Assembly: GCA_012845835.1 (NCBI GenBank) | Contig: JABAKD010000007.1 | Span: 7,294,222 to 7,358,221 of the forward strand | Direction of reading: 5' to 3' | From: Undaria pinnatifida | Lineage: Eukaryota > Sar > Phaeophyceae > Laminariales > Alariaceae | Length of the DNA stretch: 64,000 bases | In this document: positions 1 to 12,100 of the stretch, one piece after another | Layout of the letters: every line of letters starts with the position of its first letter | Position numbering within the stretch: the stretch's first letter is position 1 | Notes under the pieces: model-generated | The model's input: only the letters and a program-made list of their open reading frames with translations | Told to the model about the DNA's origin: nothing | The model's database searches: none | Translations under genes and position numbers: made by a program

Positions 1-1187
1 CGAGGTGGTGGTGATAAGCAGGCGATACACACGAGACCTGAAAACGTCACCGATGAAACAGATGCGATAACCTCAGACGTGGGTACGTCAGTGAACGTCC
101 GTAGGGTCGCGGGGTGTTCAACCAACCGTATTATTGAGACCATCTGGTACGTGGTTCCTCATATTTCGCTTGAGCTGGAACAGGGCGCCGTGAAGGTGCA
201 CGCGGGCGTCCCAGATCATCATGCTCACGTCTTCGGACGCGTGCCACGACAAAGGTAGCACTTTTCTCCATATTCAGTCATCCCGCGGTAGGGGTTGCAG
301 TTGTATGATTGCGCCAAAACGTCCCTGGGCGATTGAGTTCCTCATGCATGTGATGAACTGCCGGCCAATGAATTTATTTCACGAGTACACTTTTATTTTA
401 CTAAGGCATAGAAGCTTGGTCGGGTTGTGCAAATGAATGCCGTCGAAGTGATTTTCATGTGAGATATTGAGTTCCTCATGTGAGGAGCTAAGGGACTTTC
501 TGCTGCAATTCTGCTGTGGGATGGTTCTTTTGGTTTCAGAATGATGGGGCTCCTTAACCCATAATCGTCGAAAAATATCCTTTTTTTGCAATGTTTTCGT
601 TGTGTACCTAAGCCATGGGTTTTCTGGGAGAGGTCTAAAGCTCCCAAATTCAAGAGCACCTCAGAAAAAACGTGGTGATCCTCTAATATGGCATGGGCCG
701 CCGGCGAAATGCTTAAACTGGCAATGGCGCCTATGCCTGCTGGGGGTAGGACGGTTCTTCCTGGCACGATGGTACAATCGCAAACGCCATCGAAGGAACA
801 TGAAAACAGCAACAACGTCCGACGGTATGGCATCCACCAGCTACACAAGGGTGTCAACGAAGAGCGCCGCGAATTGATGTGCCAGGCGTACGGAGTTCAT
901 ATCGAATTTGCTTCCACCTGAAATCGTTGCTGGTGTCGTCGACGCCTCTGCCGCCGAAACTGTTTTACCTTCTATCCGCAGTTGTGTCGCCGGTGGTGGC
1001 GCCTGTGGTGTTGGTGGTGGATGTCGTGGTGCCCTTGTTCTTGCTGCTCCTGCTGTTTGTAATGGTGGTGGGAGTGCGAACATCAAGGTTCCTGGTGGTC
1101 TTGCAAGAAACACCAACCAGTCGGACGTTTTACCGGTGGCGTAAAACCGCCCATATAAGCTATGGCGCGACCATGAATGTCGTACTA
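1..1187. other. Unassigned region, no supportable gene
   Basis: Several short open frames overlap on both strands, the longest about 154 codons on the minus strand at 393-857. None shows a domain, a convincing start context or a shared phase with its neighbours. Positions 955-1085 are GTT/GGT-rich low complexity, so the Ala/Pro-rich minus-strand reading there is probably compositional. Could be intergenic DNA or an eroded element. Confidence 0.4.
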
Positions 1188-2355
1188 TAAATATTGAAAT
1201 ATTCTATCTTGCGATCCATTATGTACAATAACAGATTACAAAGCTATAACATCAAATCTGCTACAAAACTAAACAATACCAGGAGGGTGACATAGAGGGA
1301 TGTATTATTGTAACAACCGCCCGATATGTCCCTTTTTAGGATTCATTGTTTCCGCGCACATATTGAAGTCTCCTGCTCACCCCCCCCCCCCCCCGATCCC
1401 TCTTGTTCAAACCCTCCTACTAAAATCAAAATCGTTCAGAGTAGCAAACTCTGCCTGCCAGCTGGCATCACCTCAATATATTTATAGTAATCCATGCCGT
1501 AGCTCCAAATTATCCCCTTCCCCCCTTTTTTCCCGGTTCCCTCTTGTTTAAACGACCGCTTAAAATCGAATTCAGCGAAAAAAAAAAAAACTTCTACGCA
1601 ATTGATACCACGTCATCATATTTCTAGCCATCCAAGACGTAGCTATAATTCCCCCCCCCCCCCCCCCTGCCCCCCTACGCCCCCCCCCCCTAACACCCCG
1701 TCAATTCCCACCATCTGTCCGAGCGCCTAGATCTAGCAACACGCGTACATCAAGCCCCTACTTATATGCGACCTAAACCTGTTGAAAACCCTTCCCCCCA
1801 AAAAAAAAACTGGTCCCCCCTTTCTCCACCCCGCCCCCCATATTACTTTCCCCCGCTCGCTCTTGCTTAAACGCCCCATCTAACATCGACATTATCACCT
1901 TGTTATCTTTCCAGATCCATCCATGCCGCTGCTTTAACTATTTCCCCCCCAACGCTCCCTCCCTCCCCACCTCTCGCAATATCGCCTAGACCTAGCACCA
2001 CCTCCCCGCTCCCTGTTGTTCAAACCCAGGCCCCCACGCCCTAAAAACCTCCGCCCTCCCCTCACCGGGTATTCGACTTGCAGGATTCACTTGTTAAACT
2101 TATGCATTTCTTTCCACAGCTGTCAAATTTTGTCCCCCTCAGAAACGGGTTTTATAGTATCGGCGCGCAGACTGACTAACATCACCCTGGTGACCCTGAT
2201 AGCTACACTGTAGTTGCAAGGGGAGTCGCCGACCTATATCCTTAACGAGGACACACAGCCCGCAATACGCGCGATCGGAGTATCAAACACAGCTTGCAAA
2301 TATGAGTTTCGACATAATATTCGATCTCACAGCTGCTTGCTGTGTATTCATATTT
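1188..2355 (-). mobile_element. Fold-A element, one arm plus part of the core (minus orientation)
   Basis: The right end holds the Fold-A terminal block in reverse complement: the GGGGAGTCGCCGACCTATAT segment, then CGCGCGATCGGAGTATCA, then GAGTTTCGACATAATATTCG and CTCACAGCTG. Inward lie modules separated by C-runs (1381-1394, 1651-1667, 1681-1690). The left part from about 1188 matches the AT-rich core of the fuller copy at 51250-54954, in reverse. The opposite arm is absent, so this is a half element. No coding capacity is seen. Confidence 0.7.
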
Positions 2356-4415
2356 TTTTTAAACATTTACCGTTATAGCAAGCGTTTACTGGACATGATG
2401 GCGGGCGTCGCGGTCGTAGCTACCCACACAGTGTTGATCCCGGGGATTTTCGCGTGCCTGTTCGAAGTGCTGCGGGTCTCTTCACGAGGTTGTAGATGCA
2501 ACCGATTGACTCGAACCTGACATGGGTGCACAGCAAGAACGAAAAGGAGCAGCGCACCTCACGGTGTGAGATAGGGTGTAGCACTGTGAACGAAAGTGCA
2601 AGCACCAACGCATCGACATCATGTAGACGAATCGTCTAAGTGATTCAACGACATGTGCAGTTGTGATCAGAGGGATACTAATAATGGCGATGGAGGTGAG
2701 CCATGACGAACGGATGAGCATATAACGAGGGTGATGTCCGAGACAATGTAGACTTCACGCGTTTCTTTGTGTGCAAGTTACGTGGTCGCTAGTGCAGTTC
2801 GCATGCCGTGTATGACATCAGACTGCTCCAGTATTTTTTGTGTGGCATATTCTCTGGCGCGGAACGGGCTACAAGTTGAGAAAGGGCATCTGGATAATAA
2901 TGACATGTGTTTTAATTGAACCTCCCCACAGGCAGAAGAATGGCAGATACTCATCTGGCAACAGGACGCCTGGTGGAATTTTATGAGGTGCAGGTCCCAG
3001 AGCAGGAATGCGATCTCACGAAGGAGAGTCACTAATGCGGCCTCGCGGTACACGGCATTGGAACTCTTCCTCCAGATACTGGACGTTAGCCTGACCATGC
3101 GTAACACAAAACTAATCTACAGACAGGTATATTCTTGAATCCGTGCCAGACGAACTAATCTGGTTTATAGCATGCTACGGGCCGGGGCGGAGTTTGACTC
3201 AAGGCTGCAGTACGGGCTGTCGAAATATATTCTCATTGACCTGAAAGTGACCAAAAAGAGTAAACGAACGTGCATGATGACTATTTTTCCGCCGACATGA
3301 TAGCCTATGCGACGTACATGCTTCAATATCGGGTAATTATTGAAGAAAGGTAAAGGAGAGTGGGGGGGTTCTTACTACCTAGGAGAGTGTAACCCGCTGA
3401 GATCTGCCAACATGATCTCACGCCAATACTAATGCAACCCCCCAAAGTCGGAGATGCCCTTGTAATGGGCAAAGCACGACGCATATGGGCAAAGCCCGAC
3501 GAAACGGCGTGGGTAATCAAGGCTACGGTAGCCGCCGCCCCTACCCCCCCCTCCCCGTCCCGTTCATTCCGGGTTTTTTGCCAATCGCACGCGTAACTAT
3601 TCATTTCACGGACAAGACGATTACAGGCAAATTGTTTGGCGCAGCGTTGCTAACAATCCTGTTGTTGATTCATATAAAAAATATAAAGCAGCACATCAGC
3701 CCAAGACCGCAGGGACCGGGCGGGCCACTCGGGCTAGTGATCGCGAGCCGCTGCAAAACCGGGCCCCAGAGGTGACCCCCCTCCACCGCAGCTTTGGCCA
3801 ATGTACAAACATGACACAATAGTATAGGCGATACGTGTGGAGACAAATGTTGGAAACCATTCAACCGGTAGCACAGCCTCTACGCATAAAGATACCTTAT
3901 TTCAAAAACCGTACGCTACGTTAAAGAACACCTGGAAACCGTGCTCGTGAAACTGGATGCGAACCGACGAGCAGCAATAAAACCCTGTCTCGTGCGCGGC
4001 AACAAAACAAAGCACGTGTCTGGGTGGAGCAATGCTGCCATGGCAACTACGGCAGATACGTGCGAAGAACGCTGAGAACGTACGCAAACGTACGAATGAG
4101 TGTATCGGGAGCGGTGCAATAAACCGTCTGCGGCGATAATGCATTCTAGACAAGCTTTACATGGTTGGAACGAACACGACAGAGGCATATTTCATGTAAA
4201 GATTCGTTTAAGAGCAATACTCTCTATCAAAGTCGAGCAAATACTTCAGCCATGTACGTCAAGCTCGGGCGAGTGTTAACATCAGAAAGGCTACGTAGAC
4301 GGTAGGGGATTCCCTCTCGGGGCTTTTTTCATGTGGTGACTCGGGGACACTCGCGCGAGTAACCCCTCTGTTCCTTTTACGGTACTACTTACTTTTCGCG
4401 GATTTTTTTTATTGA
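2356..4415. other. Unassigned region
   Basis: About 2 kb with only short open frames, for example 109 codons on the minus strand at 2778-3107 and 96 codons on the plus strand at 3485-3775. I recognise no domain, repeat family or RNA gene. The composition is ordinary, unlike the G-run and minisatellite DNA around it, so it could be unique intergenic sequence. Confidence 0.35.
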
Positions 4416-4495
4416 CGATATCACTGAAAATACGCGGAAGTGTGGTGAGCTTAAGCTACACTTTTCCCCATCCATCGGAGAAAGAAAATAAATAT
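4416..4495 (+). mobile_element. SINE-2 3' fragment, diverged
   Basis: The stretch reading TACGCGGAAGTGTGGTGAGC, then TTTTCCCCATCC, GGAG and an A-rich end matches the 3' end of the SINE-2 family (compare 34335-34570). Only the 3' part is present, as expected for 5' truncation during retroposition, and it is more diverged than the other copies. Confidence 0.55.
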
Positions 4496-5180
4496 TAAAT
4501 GAATATTTTCAGACAAATCAAATATGAAATTGAATGGTTCATCTACGCTGGGCAAAACCAATCGCCTATATAGACTATACTTGTAGTGTGATTTTTTCTG
4601 TGGAATATTGAGTGTCTCGCGCTGTTAGTAGGTCCTCGAGCGTGGTAGCGAAGTCGGGGGTGTCTCTCCCTTCCGTAGCCATTGTCGGTGATACTCTGAT
4701 ACCTTGGTAGTGGCTGACTTCTAGCGGGGAACGTTTGGTAGGTGAGTGCGCGTGTCCGGGTTTCGTTACGTAACTCTATACGCGCTGTATCTGCAGATAG
4801 TATTACGGGAAAAACACTGTACAGCGGGGCCCGGAATATGTCCTCACTGGGTAGGTGTCATGACGATGCCTGGTATATGTCCACCCTGAGTAAGTGTTAT
4901 GCCATCGTTTCCATCAGTTAGCAGGGTATTTTCATCCGAATCGCCGCGTGCACTACTGATGCATCACACATACATGCCGCTCACCTCACACGCACTAGCA
5001 TATCAGCACACGGAACCCGCGACACGTAGGCAGGACAATTTTACAGGACGCAAGAGTTTAACGCAAGGTACCTATTGTTGGAGGAGAATGCGTACGACAC
5101 ACGCAATCACGCACGTCCATGGAATTGATGGTTACCCTATATGTATGTATCCATGCATGGTCGGAGAGTAAAATCAGTCC
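4496..5180. other. Unassigned region
   Basis: No domain-bearing frame or known repeat is seen. Near 4850-4900 the sequence contains two similar phrases around ATGTCCTCACTGGGTAGGTG and ATGTCCACCCTGAGTAAGTG, a possible short degenerate duplication. Confidence 0.3.
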
Positions 5181-5405
5181 CGTGCGCACGCAAATTGGGT
5201 GATTTACGCGTTTCCATGAGAGGATACATCCGAATTCATTTGCGGAAAGCGCGAGAGCGTGAGTTAGCAACACTCGATGAAAATCGACGAGCAGTGGGAT
5301 TGCTGAACCCTATGCGCGATAAAAATTGAAGTCAAGAACCAGGGGGGAGAAGGGACGACACCTGTAAATACGGCTTGTCCAGGAGCTGAAAAGCAGAAGC
5401 GTGAA
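5180..5405 (+). mobile_element. SINE-1 copy, 5' truncated
   Basis: From about 5238 the sequence follows the SINE-1 body seen at 38941-39257: GCGGAAAGCGCGAGAGCGTG, then CACTCGATGAAAATCGACGA, then TGCTGAACCCTATGCGCGAT and GGCTTGTCCAGGAGCTG. The tRNA-like head with A and B boxes is not clearly preserved, so this copy is truncated or eroded at its 5' end. Confidence 0.65.
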
Positions 5406-5535
5406 CAAAAACCGTATATACTTACGTTCATAACACGTCCACAAGTTATCATACGCATATCATTGACGAAGTCTCGAATTCCAAATAAGTGAAAAAAACA
5501 ACTTCGTACTTGCATCTGGAAGTTATTTGTCATCA

Positions 5536-6455
5536 AAACAAAAAATACAATCCAGCTGTGAGATCGAAGATTTTGTCGAAACTCATCGTTGCAAGCTGTG
5601 TGTGATAATCCGATCGCGCGTATTACGGGCGGTGTGTCCTTATTAAGGATATAGGTCGGCGACTCCCCTTGCAACTACAGTGTAGCTATCGGGGTCAACA
5701 GGGTGATGTTTTTCAGTCTGTGTGCGGAAACTATAAAACCCGTTTTTGAGGGGGACGAAATCTAAGCGGTGTGCAAGGAAATGTATAAGTTTATCAAGGG
5801 AATCCTGTAAGTCGAGTTGAACCGGTGAGGGTAGGGCGGAGGTTTTAAGGACGTGGGGGCCTGGGTTTGATCAAGCGGTGAGGGTGGGGGGGGACGGGCA
5901 AGGCAGGTCAATCGGTGCGTGGAAACTATAAACCCTATCCTGTAGGTCGTACAACCAGTGAGGAGAAGGCGGAGCGTTCGAGGGGGTGGGGATTGGGAAA
6001 AGGGGGGAAGGGGGGGGGGGGGGGGAGCGTTTTTAAACAACATCTCTAGGTCGTATAGATGTAGGGGTTTGCGATACGCGGGGTGCTAGGTCCAGGCGAT
6101 GGTGCGGGTAATGGGTAAGGAAGGGGCGTTTGGGGGGGGGGGAGAACTGCAGCGGAGGCATGGATGGCTCTTCTAGAAATATAATGAGGTGATGAAAAGT
6201 GCGTAGAAGTGGTAATTACTCCGGCAGGTTTCGATGTTAAGTGGGGCGTTTAAGCAAGAGAGACCGGGAAAAAAATAGGGATGGCGGGTGGTGGGGGGGG
6301 TCAAGAGGTCTAGGTTACATATGTTACAAAAATGCACTTCAGCTGTGAGATCGAATATTTGGTCGAAACTCATCTTTGCAAGCTCGTGTGTGATACTCCG
6401 ATCGCGCGTATTACGCGTGGTGATGGGCGATCGTGCGGGTGGTGAGGAAATCATA
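5536..6455 (+). mobile_element. Fold-A element, plus-oriented arm
   Basis: Starts with the family head (TACAATCCAGCTGTGAGATC, TCGTCGAAACTCATC-type block, then the GGATATAGGTCGGCGACTCC segment) and continues through G-rich modules with runs of G near 5890, 6000-6025 and 6130-6141. A second, degenerate head motif recurs at about 6330-6420 (CAGCTGTGAGATCGAATATT), showing that the modules are diverged copies of one unit. The core and opposite arm are missing. Confidence 0.7.
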
Positions 6456-6629
6456 ACAATGTCGTCAGAGCGTTGAATTCGACGAATTCAGGGTCGACAA
6501 GCTCATCTAGGAAAGCCGCCAACTACATCGATCGCCATTATTGAAACAATTTCTCAAAATTTCAAACAAAAGTTATATAACGAAGTAAATACGGGGCGAG
6601 TAATAAAATGACATGCTCGTACACTCCTT
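6456..6629. other. Short unassigned spacer
   Basis: Spacer between the Fold-A arm and the SINE-1 copy. Nothing recognised. Confidence 0.3.
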
Positions 6630-6950
6630 TAGCGTGGCCTCGGTCGTGTCAGGTTATCGTCGAGCCTGGCATATTAGATCAGCTTCGTGAGTTCGAGTTC
6701 CTCCGAAGGCATACTCGAAAAACATTCGTAGGGACATTTTCTTGTGCTCAATTGACTTGCGGAAAGCGAGAGAGCGTGAGCGTGAACAATACTTGAACTA
6801 TCGACTGGCAGTGGGATTACGGAACCTTATGCGCGATAGACACTGAAGGTGATAACCGGGGGGAAATTGGACGACACCTGTGCCCACGCCTTGTCCAGAA
6901 GCTACAACGTACAAGTACATGTGAAGAAGAAACAAAAAAAAAGAGATATC
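6630..6950 (+). mobile_element. SINE-1 copy (tRNA-derived retroposon)
   Basis: Contains the family head with TCAGGTTATCGTCGAGCCTG and the B-box-like GTGAGTTCGAGTTCC, then the body GCGGAAAGCGAGAGAGCGTG and GCCTTGTCCAGAAGC, ending in an A-rich tail around 6930-6950. The A-box region is more eroded than in the copy at 38941. RNA polymerase III internal promoters of this kind are established for tRNA-derived SINEs. Activity of this copy is not shown. Confidence 0.7.
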
Positions 6951-7236
6951 GATAAGACCTGCGGACCAAGCCCGGCACATACATCATACCCGGAGTGCAC
7001 CCGCGCAAGCAACGACGACAATAAGTGGTTGATCGGTACAAGATACGGTTCTATTTGATATAAAAAAAAAAAAAAAATCTTCACTGTAGCGTACATATTG
7101 ATGGTACCAGTCTAATAATACAATCATACCAGAACGCAAACCCGGGCGAAAACCACCGCTCTCCGCGCACAACAACGCATTATGAACCACCGCACAGACA
7201 CGAACATGCACAAGAACAGACCTGTCTCCGACCCTA
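6951..7236. other. Unassigned spacer with A-run
   Basis: Contains an A-run at about 7061-7077 and no recognised gene. It leads directly into the minisatellite array. Confidence 0.3.
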
Positions 7237-8180
7237 GTGGCATTTTGCGTGGAAGCTCATGAAAGCTTCCGTGGAAGCTTTCACCGCTTTCATAGAAGCT
7301 TCCATGGAAGATATGAAAGCTATGGAAGGTTGCATGGAATCTTCCATGGAAGCATATGAAGCGGTGGAAGATTCCGTGGAAGCTTTCCTGGAAGATGTGA
7401 AACATATGAAAGCTTCCACGGAAGTAACTTCAACGGGAGCTCCCACGAAAGATTTCATGAAAGCTTCCATGAAAGTAACGTCCACGAACGCTTCCATGGA
7501 AGCTCTCATGGAACTAATGGAAGCTGTTGCGTAGGTTATGGAAGCTTTCATGGGAGTGACTTCCACGGGAGCTTCCATGGAAGATATGGAAAACATGAAA
7601 GCTTCAACGAAAGTAACTTCCACGGGATCTTACACGAAAGCTTCCACGAAAGCTTCCATGGGAGATTTCATGGAAGTGATGGAACCTTTCGTGAAAACTA
7701 TGGAAGCTTTCATGGAAGTAACACGGAAGTGTTCATGGAAGCTTCCGTGGAAGCTTCCTTGGATAATACGGAAGGTATGAAACCTTCAACGGAAGTGCCT
7801 TCCACGGGATCTTCAACGAAAGCTTCCACAAAAGCTTCCATGGAAGTAGCTTCCACAAAATCTTCCATGAAAGCTTTCATGGAGGTGATGAAGGCTTTCC
7901 AAGATGTTACGGAAGTTTTCATTAAAGAAACTTTGACGGACGTCTTCGTGGAAGCTTCCATTAAAAAAAGGGAAGATGTGAAAGCTTTCACGGATGTAAC
8001 TTGCACGGAAGCATTAATGGGAGCTTTATCAAGCTTCCGTTGAAGCTTGCATGGAAGGTATACAAGATATGCAAGCTTCAACGGAAGAAAATTCCCCGGG
8101 AGTTTCTAAACCAATATCCATGGAAGTAATGGAAGCTTTCGCAGACGTAATGGAATCTTTCAGGTAGGATACTTTCATGG

Positions 8181-8220
8181 GAGAAGGTTAGCCTCAGGGT
8201 TAGGGTTGGGTAGCCTCCGT
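8181..8220 (+). repeat. Telomere-like marker segment of the higher-order repeat (first of eight)
   Basis: Reads GGTTAGCCTCAGGGTTAGGG followed by TTGGGTAGCCTCCGT. Equivalent segments start near 9520, 10707, 11892, 13277, 14433, 15594 and 16819. The clearest TTAGGGTTAGGGTT forms are near 13290 and 16830. The segments interrupt the GGAAGCTTCC monomer pattern once per higher-order unit. Two hexamers are too few to call an interstitial telomere array. Confidence 0.75.
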
Positions 8221-8917
8221 TGAAGCTTGGTAGAAGATGTTTCTACGGAAGTACCTTCCGTGGAAGCTTGCGTGGAAGCTTCCGTTAAAGTTGATGTTGT
8301 GGAGGCTTCTGTGGAAGCTCCAATTGAAGTCGCTTCCACGGAAGCTTTCGTGAAAGTTTCTTCCGCGAAAAATATTAATGAAGTTCCCGTGAAAGTTGCT
8401 TCAGTGGAAGCTTTCATGAAAGCTTCCGAGGAAGCTTTCACTGCTTTTATATGAGCCTCCATGGAGGATATGGAAGCTATGGAACCTTTCATGGAAGCAA
8501 TTTAATCAGTGGGAGCTGTCGTGAAAGCTTGACTGGAAGATATGGAATATATGAAAGCTCCACGGACGTAACTTCCACGGGAGCTTCCACGAAAGCTTCT
8601 AGGAACGCTTCCATGGAAGTAACGTCCACGAAAGCTTCCATGGAAACTCTCATGGAACCAATAGAAGCTTTCCTGGAAGTTATGGAAGCTTTCATGGAAG
8701 TAACGTTCACGAGAGCTTTCGTGGAAGCTTTTGTGGAAGCTTCCATGGAAGATATGGAAGACACGAAAGCTTCATCGGAAGTAATTTTCAGGGGAGCTTT
8801 CACGAATGCGCCCACGAAAGCTTCCATGGAAGTAACTTCCACGAAAGCCTCTATGGATGATTCCTTGGAAGTGATGGAACCCTTCGTGGAAGTTATGGAA
8901 GCTTCAATGGAAATTAC

Positions 8918-9186
8918 GACCAAGGCTACGGTAGGGGGGGTACCCCCATTTTCACTGGTGTGTTTGAGCCACTCGCACGAGTAGCTCTGTACCCTACGGA
9001 TGAAGATGGTTTAGGAACTTGGTTTGCCGCAGCTTAGATCACCTTTGCATTGCGGATTGATTTCGTCAATGTAACACATAAAGAAAACGTAAGATTGCAT
9101 AGGAACAAAGGGGATACTCGCGCGAGTGACCCCTAGCCACTGAAATAAAAGGCCCAAAAGGGGACCCCCCTACCGTAGCCTGGGTC
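8918..9186. mobile_element. 269-bp MITE with 4-bp target duplication
   Basis: Bounded by inverted ends, GACCAAGGCTACGGTAGGGG on the left and the complement of a GACCCAGGCTACGGTAGGGG end on the right. It is flanked by TTAC at 8914-8917 and 9187-9190. A second copy at 45223-45492 has the same ends and a different 4-bp duplication (GCGA). It is too short to encode a transposase. Four-base duplications are known for Sola and Ginger type transposons, but the superfamily cannot be assigned from ends alone. Confidence 0.88.
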
Positions 9187-12100
9187 TTACGTCCACGAAA
9201 TCTTCCACGAAAGCTTTCATGGAGGTGATGGAAGCTTTGGCAGATGTTACGGAAGCTTTTATGAAAGAACCTTCGACTGACGTCTTCGTGGAAGCTTCCA
9301 TGAAAGATACGGAAGATGTGTAGCTTTTACGGATGTAACTTGCACTGAAGCTTTAATGGGAGCTTTATCAAGCTTCCGTGGAAGCTTGCATGGAAGGTAT
9401 ACAAGAAATGCAAACTTCCACGGAAGAAAATTCCCCGGGAGTTTCTAAACCAGTATCCATGGAAGTAACGGAAGCTTTCGCAGAAGTAATGGAAGCTTCC
9501 AGGTAAGATACTTTCATGGGAGAAGGTTAGCCTCAGGGTTAGGGTTGGGTAGCCTCCGTTGAAGCTTGGTAGAAGATGTTTCTATTGACGTACCTTCCGT
9601 GGAAGCTTGCGTGGAAGCTTCCGTTAAAGTTGATGTTGTGGAAGCTTCTGTGGAAGCTCCAATTGAAGTCGCTTCCACGGAAGCTTTCGTGAAAGTTGCT
9701 TCCGCGGAAGTTATTGTTGAAGCTCCCGTGAAAGTTGCTTCAGTGGAAGCTTTCATGAAAGCTTCCGAGGAAGCTTTCACTGTTTTTATATGAGCCTCCA
9801 TGGAGGATATGGAAGCTATGGAACCTTTCATGGAAGCAATTTAATCCGTGGGAGCTGTCGTGAAAGCTTGACTGGAAGATATATAAAATATGAAAGCTTC
9901 CACGGAAGTAACTTCCACGGGAGCTTCCGCAAACGCTTCTACGAACGCTTCCATGGAAGTAACGTCCACGAAAGCTTCCATGGAAGCTCTCATGGAACCA
10001 ACAGAAGCTTTCCAGGGGGTTATGGAAGCTTTCATGGGATAGCCCTCCACGGGAGCTTTCGTGGAAGCTTCCGTGGAAGCTTCCATGGAAGATATGGAAG
10101 CCACGAAAGCTTCATCGGAAGCAATTTTCAGGGGAGCTTTCACAAATGCGCCCACGAAAGCTTCCATGGAAGTAACTTCCACGAAAGACTCTATGGAAAA
10201 TTTCTTGGAAGTGATGGAACCCTTCGTGGACGTTAGGGAAGCTTCAATGAAAATTTGGTCCACGGAAGTCTTCATGGAAGCTTCCATGAACGATACGGAA
10301 GATATGAAACGATCCACGGAAGTGACTTCCACGTGATCTTCAACGAAAGCTTCCACAAAAGCTTCCATGGAAAGAACGTCCACGAAATCATCCATGAAAG
10401 CTTTCATGGAGGTGATGGAAGCTTTGGCAGATGTTACGGATACCTTCATGAAAGAAACTCCGACGGACGTCTTCGTGGAAGCTTCCATGAAAGATACGGA
10501 AGATGTGTAGCTTTCACGGATGTAACTTGCACGGACGCTTTAATGGGAGCTTTATCAAGCTTCCGTGGGAGCTTGCATGGAAGGTATACAATAAATGCAA
10601 GCTTCCACGGCAAACAATTCCCCGGGAGTTTCTAAAACAGCATCCATGGAAGTAATGGAAGCTTTCGCAGAAGTAATGGAAGATTCCAGGTAGGATACTT
10701 TCATGGGAGAAGGTTAGCTTCAGGGTTAGGGTTAGGTTGCCTCCGTTGAAGCTTGGTAGAAGATGTTTTTACGGAAGTACCTTCCGTGGAAGCTTGCGTG
10801 GAAGCTTCCGTTAAAGTTGATGTTGTGGAGGCTTCTGTGGAAGCTCCAATTGAAGTTGCTTCCACGGAAGCTTTCGTGAAAGTTGCTCCCGCGAAAATTA
10901 TTAATGAAGCTCCCGTGAAAGTTGCTTCAGTGGAAGCTTTCATGAAAGCTTCCGAGGAAGCTTTCACTGCTTTTATATGAGCCTCCATGGAGGATATGGA
11001 AGCTATGGAACCTTTCATGGAAGCAATTTAATCAGTGGGAGCTGTCGTGAAAGCGTGACTGGAAGATGTGGAATATATGAAAGCTCCACGGACGTAACTT
11101 CCACGGGAGCTTCCACGAAAGCTTCTAGGAACGCTTCCATGGAAGTAACGTCCACGAAAGCTTCCATGGAAACTCTCATGGAACCAATAGAAGCTTTCCT
11201 GGAGGTTATCGAAGCTTTCATGGGATAGCCCTCCACGGGAGCTTTCGTGGAAGCTTCCGTGGAAGCTTCAATGGAAGATATGAAAAGCACGAAAGCTTCA
11301 TCGGAAGTATTTTTCTCGGGAGCTTTCACGAATGCGCCCACGAAAGCTTCCATGGAAGTAACTTCCACGAAAGCCTCTATGGAAAATTTCTTGGAAGTGA
11401 TGGAACCCTTCGTGGAAGTTATGGAATCTTCAATGAAAAAACCGTCCACGGAAGTCTTCATGGAAGCTTCCATGAACGATACGGAAGATATGAAACGTTC
11501 CACGGAAGTGACTTCCACGTGATCTTCAACGAAAGCTTCCACAAAAGCTTCCATGGAAATAACGACCACGAAATCTTCCATGAAAGCTTTCATGGAGGTC
11601 ATGGAAGCTTTGGCAGATGTTACGGATACCTTTATGAATAAAACTTCGACGGACGTCTTCGTGGAAGCTTCCATGAAAGATACGGAAGATGTGTAGCTTT
11701 CACGGATGTAACTTGCACGGAAGCTTTAATGGAAGCTTTATCAAGCTTCCGTGGGAGCTTGCATGGAAGGTATACAAGATATGCAAGCTTCCACGGCAGA
11801 ATATTCCCCGGGAGCTTCTAAAACAGTATCCATGGAAGTAATGGAAGCTTTCGCAGAAGTAATGGAAGCTTCCATGGAAGTTACTTTCGTGGGAAAATGT
11901 TGGGGTAATGGTTGGGGTTAGGTTGCCTCCGTGGAAGCTTCGTAGAAGATGTTTCCACGGAAGCTACTTCCGTGGAAGCTTGCGTGGAAGCTTGCGTGGA
12001 AGCTTCCGTGGAAGCTTCTGTGGAAGTTTCTATCGAAATTGATTTCGCGGGAGCATTCGTGGAAGTTGCTTTCGCGGCAGCTTTCGATGAAGCTCCTGTG

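Noticed and set aside
393-857. Minus frame of 154 codons as a gene
   Set aside because: No domain, overlapping frames of similar size on both strands, and no conserved context.
2778-3107. Minus frame of 109 codons as a retroelement fragment
   Set aside because: A faint resemblance to RNase H-type sequence could not be anchored to any catalytic motif.
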